Source: Halomontanus rarus (GTDB taxonomy: Archaea > Halobacteriota > Halobacteria > Halobacteriales > Natrialbaceae). From it: a DNA stretch of 64,000 bases. This document shows positions 8,578 to 16,770 of the stretch, piece after piece. Both the position numbers and the translations under genes were made by a program. The DNA is taken from the NCBI RefSeq assembly GCF_029338335.1, contig NZ_CP119796.1; one strand, 5' to 3'. The notes beneath the pieces were generated by a model. It had not been told where the DNA came from and searched no databases. It was given only the letters and a program-made list of their open reading frames with translations. Position 1 is the stretch's first letter; every line of letters begins with the position of its first letter.

Positions 8578-9147
8578 ATGAACCAACCTCCGGAGTACTG
8601 CCCCTACTGTGGGACGCCGGTTACCGGAGTCGAGACGCCGATGCTCGGTGCAGTGGCGGTGGAGACCCCGATGGTCTATCGCTGTGACTCGTGCGACGAC
8701 TACGTGTTCTACAATCCCACGCCCGGCGGCAGCACCGCCGTCGTGGACGGCGACAGTCTGCTGCTCGTCGAGGACTTCCGCGCGTCGGGCGAGTGGAAAC
8801 TCCCCGCCGGACGCATCGAACTCGGCGAATCTCCCCGCGAGGGCGTCGCCCGCGAACTCGAGGAGGAGACCGGTCTCTCCGTGGACCCCGCCGAACTGAC
8901 GTACTTCTACGACTCGTCGGGGGAGCCGGTGGAAGACCAGTACATGGTGAACGTCGACTACGCGGTCCCGCGCTCGAAGACCATCGGAACGGTCGACGCC
9001 GGCTCGGACGCGACCGACGCCCGCTTTTTCACCCCGTCCGAGTTCGCCGACTCGGCCTACTCGCTGCGAGAATCGCACGTGGATCGGTTCGGAACCGACG
9101 ACCTGCAGTGGGTGCTCGAGGAGGCGCGGCGAGCGCTCGAGGAGTAG
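8578..9147 (+). CDS. Nudix hydrolase with N-terminal zinc ribbon
   Basis: 189 residues; the ATG at 8578 is favoured over a TTG two codons earlier. An N-terminal zinc ribbon is formed by CPYC (Cys-8, Cys-11) and CDSC (Cys-36, Cys-39). The Nudix box spans residues 78-100, with the full G-x5-E-x7-REUxEExGU pattern around GRIELGESPREG and RELEEETGL. NUDIX proteins with such ribbons hydrolyse NADH, ADP-ribose or other nucleoside diphosphates linked to a second moiety; the exact substrate here is not evident. It is convergent with EF-2 and shares a long hairpin with it. Confidence 0.9.
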   Translation: MNQPPEYCPYCGTPVTGVETPMLGAVAVETPMVYRCDSCDDYVFYNPTPGGSTAVVDGDSLLLVEDFRASGEWKLPAGRIELGESPREGVARELEEETGLSVDPAELTYFYDSSGEPVEDQYMVNVDYAVPRSKTIGTVDAGSDATDARFFTPSEFADSAYSLRESHVDRFGTDDLQWVLEEARRALEE

Positions 9148-9330
9148 AGGATTCGGTGCCGAGGTCACCCTCGACCTCGAGTTCGGACGCGTCGAGAGCG
9201 CAGCCGTGGAGACGGCTCTCGAGCGAACGAGAGACAGTGGTGGACGGATCGAGTGGAAAACGGTCGAACGACGCGGTAGACCGTACTGCACCGCGAGCGC
9301 CGAGGCGCTCGCGGCCTTTTTTGGTCGAGA

Positions 9331-9374
9331 TTTTTTGCGTGAACGGTCCGCGAAGCGGACCTGAACGCAAAAAA
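9331..9374. terminator. bidirectional hairpin terminator between Nudix gene and EF-2
   Basis: A long inverted repeat: six T then GCGT, a four-base bulge, GGTCCGC, loop GAA, GCGGACC, a short bulge, then ACGC and six A. It ends 5 bp before the EF-2 stop codon. It offers a U-tract on either strand. It is preceded at 9311-9330 by a sequence that recurs after etfA. Confidence 0.8.
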
Positions 9375-9379
9375 GGTCG

Positions 9380-11566
9380 TTAGATGTAGTTGATACTCGG
9401 GGGCAGCTCGAGCTTCAGTCCCTTGCGCTCGCGGATTTCCATGATCTTCTCGGTCTGCAGGGAGTCCGAGAGGACCTCGAAGCCGGCGTTCTCCGTGTTC
9501 CAGGAGGCTCGACCCTCGGTTGCACTCCGGATGTCGCTGGCGAAACCGATCATCTCTTCGACGGGAGCGATCCCTTCGACGACCATGAGGTCACCCTCCT
9601 GGTACATGTCGTCGACGCGGCCGCGACGACCCTGGATCTCACCGGAGGCGGCACCCATGTGGTCGTTTGGCACGTCGATACGGGCGTCCTGCATCGGCTC
9701 TAAGAGCTTGATGTGACCGTCGATCAGCGACTTGTGGACGGCCTCCCGCGTCGCGGGGATGACCTGCGCTGGACCGCGGTGGATGGTGTCCTCGTGGAGC
9801 TTCGCGTCGTGCAGGCGGATGAGCGTCCCCTGAACGGGCTCGTCGGCGAGCGGGCCGTTGTCGAGGGCGTCCTCGAGTCCCTCGATGAACAGCTCCATCG
9901 TCTCGTTCAAGTGCTGGATCCCCTTCGTCTCGTCGAGTAAGATGTTGCTGCCGTGGATGTGCTCGACGTTCTGGGAGTCGTCTTTCTCCATGCCGGCGTC
10001 CTGGAGCGCTTCGCGGCGCTCCTGTTCGGGCATGTCCATCGACGCCTCGCCGCGTTTGATCGTCTCGACGAGTTCGTCCGAGAGTGGCTCCGCGGAGATG
10101 TAGAAGCGGTTGTGGCGGTTGGGCGAGATGCCCTCGACCGTGTCGCTCGCGCGCTGGACGGCCTCGCGGTAGACGACGATCGGTTCACCGGTGTTGACCG
10201 GAATCCCCTGGTTCTTCTCGATACGCTGGGTGATGACCTCGAGGTGGAGCTCACCCTGTCCGGAGATCAGGTGCTCGCCGGTGTCCTCGTTGATCGTGAT
10301 CTGGATCGTGGGGTCTTCCTTGGACACCTGTCGAAGGGTTTCGATGAGTTTCGGCAGGTCGTCCATCGTCTGGGCCTCCACGCTCTTGGTGATGACCGGC
10401 TCGGAGATGTGCTCGATCGACTCGAAGGGCGTCATCTCGACGCTCGAGACGGTCGAGCCGGCGATCGCGTCGCGAAGACCGGTGACGGCGGCGATGTTCC
10501 CCGCGGGGACGTGATCGACTTCCTCGCGCTCGCCACCCATGTAGATACCGACGGACTGGACGCGGTTCCTGCCCGCGGTCCCGGAGACGTACAGCTCCTG
10601 GCCCTTCTCGATGGTCCCGGAGAAGACGCGGCCGGCGGCGATTTCGCCGGCGTGGGGGTCCATGTCGATGTCGGTGACCATCAGCACGACCTCGCCGTCG
10701 GGGTCGACGACGCGCATCGATTCCGCGAGGTCGGACTCGTCGTCGCCGCGCCAGACGCGCGGGATACGACGGGGCTGGGCGTTGATCGGGTTCGGGAAGT
10801 GCTCACAGACCATGTCGAGAACGACGTCCGACAGGGGCGTCCGCTCGTGGAGCTCTTGGCGCTGGTCGTTCTGCTCTAGGTCGATGATGTCGCCGAAGTC
10901 CATGCCGGTGCGCTGCATGGATGGCATCGAGACGCCCCACTTGTAGAGGGCGGACCCGAAGCCGACGGTTCCGTCCTCGACGGAGACGGTCCAGTCGTCG
11001 ACGTCGTCCATGTCCTGGGTCATCCCGCGGATGAGTTCGTTGACGTCGGCGATGACGCTCAGGAGACGCTCTTGCATCTCCTGCGGTCCTTCCTGTAGCT
11101 CCGAGATCAGGCGGTCGACCTTGTTGATGAACAGTGCCGGCTTGACGCCCTCGCGGAGCGCCTGGCGCAGCACGGTCTCGGTCTGGGGCATCGCACCCTC
11201 GACGGCGTCGACGACGACGAGCGCACCGTCGACGGCGCGCATCGCTCGGGTGACGTCGCCACCGAAGTCGACGTGGCCCGGCGTGTCGATGAGGTTGATG
11301 AGATGGTTGGTATCCTCGTACTCGTGGGTCATCGAAACGTTCGCCGCGTCGATGGTGATCCCGCGTTCCTGCTCGTCCTCTTCGGTGTCCATCGCGAGCT
11401 GTTGCCCGGCGGTGTCGTCCGAGATCATGCCGGCACCCGCGAGAAGGTTGTCCGAAAGGGTCGTTTTTCCGTGATCGACGTGAGCGGCGATGGCGATGTT
11501 CCGGATGTTCTCCGGGTTGTCCATCAGCCGTTCACACTCCTGCACGATTTTCTTGCGTCGGCCCAT
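9380..11566 (-). CDS. aef2: translation elongation factor EF-2
   Basis: 728 residues from the ATG at 11566 (MGRRKKIVQECERLMDNPENIRN); the longer open frame upstream is not coding. The GTPase domain has the P-loop AHVDHGKT at 28-35, LIDTPGHVDFGG and NKVDRL. Domains II-V follow. The diphthamide loop TIHRGPAQVIPATREA is close to the C-terminus, and its His is the residue modified to diphthamide in archaea and eukaryotes. EF-2 drives ribosomal translocation. The gene usually follows rpsG; here about 3.9 kb of other genes separates them. Confidence 0.98.
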   Translation of the reverse strand: MGRRKKIVQECERLMDNPENIRNIAIAAHVDHGKTTLSDNLLAGAGMISDDTAGQQLAMDTEEDEQERGITIDAANVSMTHEYEDTNHLINLIDTPGHVDFGGDVTRAMRAVDGALVVVDAVEGAMPQTETVLRQALREGVKPALFINKVDRLISELQEGPQEMQERLLSVIADVNELIRGMTQDMDDVDDWTVSVEDGTVGFGSALYKWGVSMPSMQRTGMDFGDIIDLEQNDQRQELHERTPLSDVVLDMVCEHFPNPINAQPRRIPRVWRGDDESDLAESMRVVDPDGEVVLMVTDIDMDPHAGEIAAGRVFSGTIEKGQELYVSGTAGRNRVQSVGIYMGGEREEVDHVPAGNIAAVTGLRDAIAGSTVSSVEMTPFESIEHISEPVITKSVEAQTMDDLPKLIETLRQVSKEDPTIQITINEDTGEHLISGQGELHLEVITQRIEKNQGIPVNTGEPIVVYREAVQRASDTVEGISPNRHNRFYISAEPLSDELVETIKRGEASMDMPEQERREALQDAGMEKDDSQNVEHIHGSNILLDETKGIQHLNETMELFIEGLEDALDNGPLADEPVQGTLIRLHDAKLHEDTIHRGPAQVIPATREAVHKSLIDGHIKLLEPMQDARIDVPNDHMGAASGEIQGRRGRVDDMYQEGDLMVVEGIAPVEEMIGFASDIRSATEGRASWNTENAGFEVLSDSLQTEKIMEIRERKGLKLELPPSINYI

Positions 11567-11777
11567 ATAACCCTCATTACCGGTAGCGGGGTCAAAAGGA
11601 TAGTGTTTCGTCGCCGCCGGAAATCGGCCAAGTGACCCGTCCGTCCCCCAGAATACCCAATTTGCGTGAGTGAATGCCACGCAAGAGAAGTTCGCCGGCA
11701 ACGTCTCGAGTCGCCATCGGTCGCCGACGCGAGCGGGCGCAAGACCCATACCGTCACAGCCCCTGCTACTGATACCC

Positions 11778-12605
11778 ATGGATCTTCGCGTTCAGGGACC
11801 GGGACCGACCGCACCCTTTCTCGGCGCCCGCGACCTCTTCGAAACCGAACACGAGCTATCGTTGCCGGTGTACGTCCGCCTGCGAGACGACCCCGACGAG
11901 CGGACGTGGGCCGGCCACTACGACGACCGCCACGTCCTGAACATCTCGAGACAGGCCGCCTCGAGTGCGATGGCCCGCGAACTCGCCCTCCACGAGTTCG
12001 CCCACATGGCTCGCTACGAGGAGAGTCACCCGTCTCACATCCAGTCGACCGAGGAGGTGCTGTACCTCGCACTCGCCGGTCGGAGCGTCGAGCGGCGAAA
12101 ACTGGCCCACTGCTACCAGATCGCCAATCACATGAAAGACATCTACGCCGACGACATCACCCTGACCGTCGGCCCCGGCGAGAAACTGCTCGCCTACCTC
12201 GAGTCGAGTCTCGCGGCCGCGATCGCGGATCGACCCGGGAGTCCGCCCGGTCCAGGTCCGGCGTCCAGTCCAGGTGCAGGCTCGGATTCGGACCCGAGTT
12301 CACGATCACGATCTCGATTACACCCACAGACCCGACGGATCTCCCCTTCGGCCGACCCCGATATCACCGCCGTCAACGCGGCGTTCGCGCTCGCACTCGC
12401 CGAACGCCACGACCTCCTCGAGACCGATCACCGACTCTACGACCTCGCGCACGCGGCTGCGATGGACGCCCCGGGCGTCGACTTCGAGGGATTCAAGCGC
12501 CGATTCCGGGAACTGACTCGCGAACCCGACTCGAGTAGCTACCGACAGGTGCTGGTCGACGCGACGCGGTCGTACACCAGCAGCGGGGGGACGGCGGCGG
12601 ACTGA
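11778..12605 (+). CDS. DUF5781-like protein with HExxH motif
   Basis: 275 residues from the ATG at 11778 (MDLRVQGPGPTAPFLGARDLF). A metalloprotease-like HEFAH motif is at 72-76 (ELALHEFAHMARYEE). The middle holds a Pro/Gly/Ser/Arg-rich segment at about 151-190, encoded by hexanucleotide-periodic DNA; the sequence on both sides looks conserved and alpha-helical. I recognise it as a haloarchaeal family (DUF5781) of unknown function. The HExxH suggests a zinc site, but no third ligand can be assigned with confidence. It is divergent from EF-2, with about 210 bp between the start codons. Confidence 0.75.
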   Translation: MDLRVQGPGPTAPFLGARDLFETEHELSLPVYVRLRDDPDERTWAGHYDDRHVLNISRQAASSAMARELALHEFAHMARYEESHPSHIQSTEEVLYLALAGRSVERRKLAHCYQIANHMKDIYADDITLTVGPGEKLLAYLESSLAAAIADRPGSPPGPGPASSPGAGSDSDPSSRSRSRLHPQTRRISPSADPDITAVNAAFALALAERHDLLETDHRLYDLAHAAAMDAPGVDFEGFKRRFRELTREPDSSSYRQVLVDATRSYTSSGGTAAD

Positions 12606-12634
12606 TTCGTGCTCACTCGCGGCGTAATCCGGAC

Positions 12635-14065
12635 TCACTCGGCAGGCGTGATCCGAACCAGCACGTCGTCCCGGTCGGTGGGAAAACCGTCGCCGGCGCG
12701 GCCGTCGCGGTTCGACGTGATCGCGTAGAGAGCACCGTCGGGCCCCTGTTCGACGTGACGGACGCGACCGAGTTCGTCCTCGAACGCGTGATGTGTGACC
12801 GCGTGGTACTCCTCGTGCATCCAGTCGGCGTCGTAGCGCGTCCCGCTGTCGGCGGTCGGCCGCTCGTCGTCCTCGGCGTCGGCCGGATAGACGGTGACGA
12901 CGGTGATTCGCTGGCCGGCCAGCGTCCCCACGAGCAGTCGATTTCGCCACTCGGGGACGGAGTCGCCGGTGTAGAAGACGCACCCGCTCGGCGCCAGCGA
13001 CGCGCCGGGACCGATGTTGACGACCGGCCGGGCGAAGTCCGTCCCCGGGTAGGTGTCGGCGTCGCGGGCGGTCGACCAGCCGTGATTATCACCCGGTTCG
13101 AGGACCATCACCTCGTCTCTGGCACCCGGACCGTGTTCGGTGATGATCGGCGTTCCGTCCGGCAACCAGCTGATTCCCTGCGGATTTCGATGGCCGTAAC
13201 TGTAGATCCGCGGGTCGCCTGCTCCGTCCTCGCTCTCAAGGTCGGGGTTACCCGGTGCGGGCGAGCCGTCGGGTTCGATCCTGAGCACCTTTCCTGCGAG
13301 GCTGCGGACGTCCTGCGAGATCGGATCCTCGTCTTCCTCCCAGTCGTTGTAGAGGGCGTCCCCCGTCGTCACCCAGAGGTAGTTCTCCGGCCCGAACGCC
13401 AGCCGCGAACCGTTGTGTGCGATCTCGCTCCCCTCGATGCCGTCGATGACCGCCGTCTCGGTCTCGGAGGGGTCGTCCGCGGACACGTCGTAGTAGACGA
13501 GTCGATTGTAGTACTCGCCGTCAGTCTCGTACGTGTAGAAGGCGTACACCAGCGGCACGTCCGGATAGTTCGGGTGGACGGCGATGCCCAGCAACCCGCC
13601 TTCGCTCCCCGCAGCCCACCAGCCGCCGTCGGCGCTCCCCGGTTCGATCGCGTCGGCGCGGTCGAGAACGTCGGCCCTGGCGACGTCCGAAAGTGACGCC
13701 GAGTCGTACCGAAGGATCGTCCCGGTCCGCTCGGAAAGAAACAGGTCGCCGTCCGGCGCGAACGAGAGGTCCCACGGGATTTCGAGGTTCTCGATCACGA
13801 CCTCCGTCTCGAGGTCGGCCTCGAGCGGGGACGCCGTGGGCGGGGTCCAGTCGGGATCGTAGCGCTCCCACGACTCGAGGTCGTCGTGGTCGACCGAGAG
13901 GTCGTACTCGCTCTCGACGGGGGTGATGTCCTCGGGGTCGATCGCCGACGGCGAATCCGGGTCGTCGTCACCGAGACAGCCGGTCAGGGCGAGCGCACCG
14001 GTCGCGAGACCGGTCACGACCGCTCGTCTGGTGTGAGTTGGGCGACTCCTTCGTCGGGGACTCAT
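12635..14065 (-). CDS. PQQ-dependent aldose sugar dehydrogenase-like Tat lipoprotein
   Basis: 476 residues from the ATG at 14065. The signal has THTRRAVV, a hydrophobic run, and a lipobox ending LTGC, so export by Tat and lipid anchoring are likely. The mature domain is a six-bladed propeller of the soluble glucose/aldose dehydrogenase (GSDH, YliI-like) family. It shows IPWDLSFAPDGDLFLSERTG, GLLGIAVHPNY, a HNGSRLAFGP motif with the likely catalytic His, SYGHRNPQGISW and EPGDNHGWS. Members oxidise aldose sugars outside the cell using pyrroloquinoline quinone. No PQQ biosynthesis genes are visible, so the cofactor would have to be acquired elsewhere. Confidence 0.88.
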   Translation of the reverse strand: MSPRRRSRPTHTRRAVVTGLATGALALTGCLGDDDPDSPSAIDPEDITPVESEYDLSVDHDDLESWERYDPDWTPPTASPLEADLETEVVIENLEIPWDLSFAPDGDLFLSERTGTILRYDSASLSDVARADVLDRADAIEPGSADGGWWAAGSEGGLLGIAVHPNYPDVPLVYAFYTYETDGEYYNRLVYYDVSADDPSETETAVIDGIEGSEIAHNGSRLAFGPENYLWVTTGDALYNDWEEDEDPISQDVRSLAGKVLRIEPDGSPAPGNPDLESEDGAGDPRIYSYGHRNPQGISWLPDGTPIITEHGPGARDEVMVLEPGDNHGWSTARDADTYPGTDFARPVVNIGPGASLAPSGCVFYTGDSVPEWRNRLLVGTLAGQRITVVTVYPADAEDDERPTADSGTRYDADWMHEEYHAVTHHAFEDELGRVRHVEQGPDGALYAITSNRDGRAGDGFPTDRDDVLVRITPAE

Positions 14066-14136
14066 AGCTACGGCGAGGTTCCGACGGAACGACGAAAAAT
14101 GTAGCGACAGCGAGGCGTCCACTCGAGTGTGCTCGG

Positions 14137-15126
14137 TCAGTAATACATCGCACCGACGGCGCCCTTGAGAAGGAACCCGATTGCGGTTCTGAAGCCGTAC
14201 GTCCCGGAGTGTTCCCAGCGGCCGGAAACCTCGATCGTCGTTCCGGACACGCTCGTCTCCTGTGAGTGTTCGGCCGTCGTCCTCGGGATAACGGGAAAGT
14301 CGGTATTGTAGTAGTCCGCCTCGGCGGACGTCCGATCGAACTCCGAGTCGTCGACGTGCCAAGTGGTGTCGAACGCGTCCGGGATCGAACAGTCGTAGAC
14401 GTAGGGAATCTCCGCACAGGGGAATCGGTCGCCGAACGCTTCGCCGTCGCACGTGGATCCGTCCACCGTTTCGAAGCGACCCACCGAGTCCTCGATCGCG
14501 TACTCGCTCGAGTTACTGCGGTCGACGTCGACCACGAGAGCGGTTCGACAGAGGGGCCCGCACTCGCTCGAACTCGTCTGGACGTACGTGACCGCGTCAC
14601 CCAGACGATCGAAATCCGGGTCGTCCAGGCCGTGCGTGCCGAGTTGGTTCTCTCGTTCGAGGGAAGTCTTCTCGAAGTGTTCGTTCGGATCACCGGTCTC
14701 CTCCGACCGCTCGAGGGCGACCGCATCCGCCTCGAGTTCGGCAACGGACGCTTCGCCCGGTGCCCCGGTATCCGCCCGTCGGGCCAATTCCGGGCCGAGG
14801 GAGAGCGAATGACCGACCGTCGTCGGTTCGTCGCTACCGTGCGTGTCGGGGGCGTCGAGATCGTAGTGTGCCCGGATCTCTCCACGAACGACTTCCGCTC
14901 GGCCGCGCCGAAGAAACGTGACGGAGGCGTGCTCGAGTTCCGGGTGATCGTCCGTGTCCACGACGAGTTCGTTGACGACGTCCTCGTCGAACGGCCGATC
15001 CGTCGGCCGTCGGTTCTGTGCGGTCACACCGACCGTTCCGAAGAGTGTGAGAGTCGACGTCGCACACGCGCCTTTCAACAGTGATCGCCGATCGAGTTCA
15101 GTCGGTCCAGAACGATCATTCGGCAT
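14137..15126 (-). CDS. secreted Tat-substrate protein, hypothetical
   Basis: 329 residues; the start at 15126 gives MPNDRSGPTELDRRSLLKG, a clear twin-arginine signal, followed by a hydrophobic segment and a likely cleavage after VTAQ. No lipobox Cys is present. The mature part is acidic and carries several cysteines (SECGPLC; STCDGEAFGDRFPCAEIPYVYDC), suggesting disulfide bonds. The C-terminus ends with a short hydrophobic stretch (TAIGFLLKGAVGAMYY). I do not recognise the family. A TATA-like element on the minus strand at 15158-15165 fits a nearly leaderless transcript. Confidence 0.7.
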   Translation of the reverse strand: MPNDRSGPTELDRRSLLKGACATSTLTLFGTVGVTAQNRRPTDRPFDEDVVNELVVDTDDHPELEHASVTFLRRGRAEVVRGEIRAHYDLDAPDTHGSDEPTTVGHSLSLGPELARRADTGAPGEASVAELEADAVALERSEETGDPNEHFEKTSLERENQLGTHGLDDPDFDRLGDAVTYVQTSSSECGPLCRTALVVDVDRSNSSEYAIEDSVGRFETVDGSTCDGEAFGDRFPCAEIPYVYDCSIPDAFDTTWHVDDSEFDRTSAEADYYNTDFPVIPRTTAEHSQETSVSGTTIEVSGRWEHSGTYGFRTAIGFLLKGAVGAMYY

Positions 15127-15475
15127 GAGATATATTTGAACGAATGAGTCCAAATAGAATATAAGTACCGACGAGTACCGAGATAAATCCGATCGCACAG
15201 CAGTCGTCCGGTTTGGCGCGTTGTGACAGGCGAAGAAGCCGAGTGAGACGATCGACAAAACGGTCGGACTCGCGATCGAACGTCCTCGGCACCATCGTCC
15301 GCTCCGGATTCGGTGGGTCCGGTTACGCGAGTCAGCGGACGGTCCAACCGGCATCAAACCGTCGAACGGTGCGAGAAATCGGTCGGTGGAATCGACGCGA
15401 GAACGGTGTCGACTCGAGCCGACAGCTGCTCAGTGTCGAGACGGAAAGAAAAAGAGCTGGAAGAGTCGACAGACG
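15127..15475. other. intergenic region between rpsG and the Tat-secreted protein gene
   Basis: 349 bp without a credible gene. It holds the TATA box of the leftward gene at 15158-15165 (AATATAAG on the plus strand). Near the right end, pyrimidine-rich sequence on the minus strand, CTCTTTTTCTTTCC at about 15449-15462, lies just after the rpsG stop and probably acts as the terminator of the rpsL-rpsG transcript. I saw nothing else. Confidence 0.6.
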
Positions 15476-16120
15476 TTAGCGAGCAGCGGCTGCGACGCGT
15501 TCTTTCTCTTCTTTCTGGCTCACGGCGTACGTCTGGACGTCGTAGTTCGCGGCACCGATGAGTTGGGACGCGATGGCCTCCTCGGCGGAGGTCGGCGTCT
15601 TGAACGAACTGTTCTTGACGCCCTCGGCGATGAACTTCAGGCCCTGATCGACGCGACGCTGCGGGGCGACGTCGACGGCCTTCGGGACCGAGATGCCACC
15701 GTACTTCAGTCGGACGGTCTCCTCTCGGGGCGCGGCGTTCTCGACGGCGGTAACGAGCACCTGAATCGGGTTCTCCTCGGTGCGCTCGTGGATGATGTCG
15801 AAGGCGTCACGGACGAGGTTGAGCGTCTGCTGTTTCTTCCCCGTGTTCTCCTCGGTTTGCATCAGTCGGTTGATGAAGCGCTCGACGACGGAGATCTCGG
15901 ACTTCTGGAACTGCTTGCGTGCGTGACGGCCCGCCGTGTGAGCCACGGGGGTCACGGTGAGATAGCGTTCCGTCGAGGGGTCGGAGTACTCGATTCCGGA
16001 AATCTCCCACTTGCCGAAGAGCTTCGCGGCGACCTCGGTGTCGCCGGCCGGCGCGTCCGGATCGGGCTCTTGTTCCTGCTCCTGTTCTTGCGTCTCTTGA
16101 TCTTGCTCTTCTGCCGCCAT
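15476..16120 (-). CDS. rps7: 30S ribosomal protein S7
   Basis: 214 residues. An N-terminal Gln/Glu-rich extension of about 25 residues (in EEQDQETQEQEQEQEPDPD) precedes the S7 body (KLFGKWEISGIEY, TPVAHTAGRHARKQF, ERFINRLMQTEENTGKKQQTLN, ENAAPREETVRLKYGGISVPKAVDVAPQRRVDQ). S7 nucleates assembly of the small-subunit head. The start lies 2 bp after the S12 stop, so the two are co-transcribed. The extension is encoded by a six-base-periodic tract. Confidence 0.97.
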   Translation of the reverse strand: MAAEEQDQETQEQEQEQEPDPDAPAGDTEVAAKLFGKWEISGIEYSDPSTERYLTVTPVAHTAGRHARKQFQKSEISVVERFINRLMQTEENTGKKQQTLNLVRDAFDIIHERTEENPIQVLVTAVENAAPREETVRLKYGGISVPKAVDVAPQRRVDQGLKFIAEGVKNSSFKTPTSAEEAIASQLIGAANYDVQTYAVSQKEEKERVAAAAR

Positions 16121-16122
16121 GA

Positions 16123-16551
16123 TTATCGCACCGGTTTCTCCGCGTTTCCGCGGACGAGTTCGATCATCGAGACGCCGTTGACTTTCTCGACTTTGTAGTT
16201 GACACCGGAAAGGTCGCCCATCGCACGACCCTTCGCGCCACCGATCCCCGCGATGGTGACTTCGTCGTGTTCGTCGATGAACGAGATAGCACCGTCACCG
16301 GGACAGAACGCGGTCACCTGTTTCCCGTTCTTGATCAGCTGCACGCGGACACACTTTCGGATGGCCGAGTTGGGCTGTTTTGCCTCGATGCCGACTTTCT
16401 CCAGTACGATACCGCGAGCCTGTGGGGCACCCTCGAGCGGGTCGGACTTCTCGCGAAGGCCCCGAGCACGTCGCGCGTAATCCGAGTCGGACCACCGCTG
16501 CTGCTGGCGGTCCTTCTTCAGCTTGCGCGCGGCGTATTTGCCGTTTGCCAT
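16123..16551 (-). CDS. rps12: 30S ribosomal protein S12
   Basis: 142 residues, MANGKYAARKLKKDRQQQRW at the start. The conserved decoding-centre loops are present (KQPNSAIRKCVRVQLIKNGK; IGGAKGRAMGDLSGVNYKV). It is the first gene of the rpsL-rpsG pair. Upstream it is divergent from a quinoprotein-like lipoprotein gene instead of directly following nusA, as it does in many archaea. Confidence 0.97.
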   Translation of the reverse strand: MANGKYAARKLKKDRQQQRWSDSDYARRARGLREKSDPLEGAPQARGIVLEKVGIEAKQPNSAIRKCVRVQLIKNGKQVTAFCPGDGAISFIDEHDEVTIAGIGGAKGRAMGDLSGVNYKVEKVNGVSMIELVRGNAEKPVR

Positions 16552-16770
16552 AGTACCTCTCGCTATCCGACGGAGACACTTAAGCATCCCTGTTTCGACC
16601 CGACGTTACGCCTCGAGAGAGCGTTATGGACCACTCTCGAGGGATCTGAGCGCGTCATACGACCGGAAAGCCGGGCAGGGACGATAACACGGTCGGAGAC
16701 GACGCGTTCCGGTTCGAAGACGAGACAGTTCGCACAAAAAACATATTACAGTACGCGGAAAGCGATTTTC

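Noticed and set aside
12755..13696. 313-codon plus-strand frame opposite the sugar dehydrogenase
   Set aside because: Antisense shadow; the minus strand has complete GSDH motifs.
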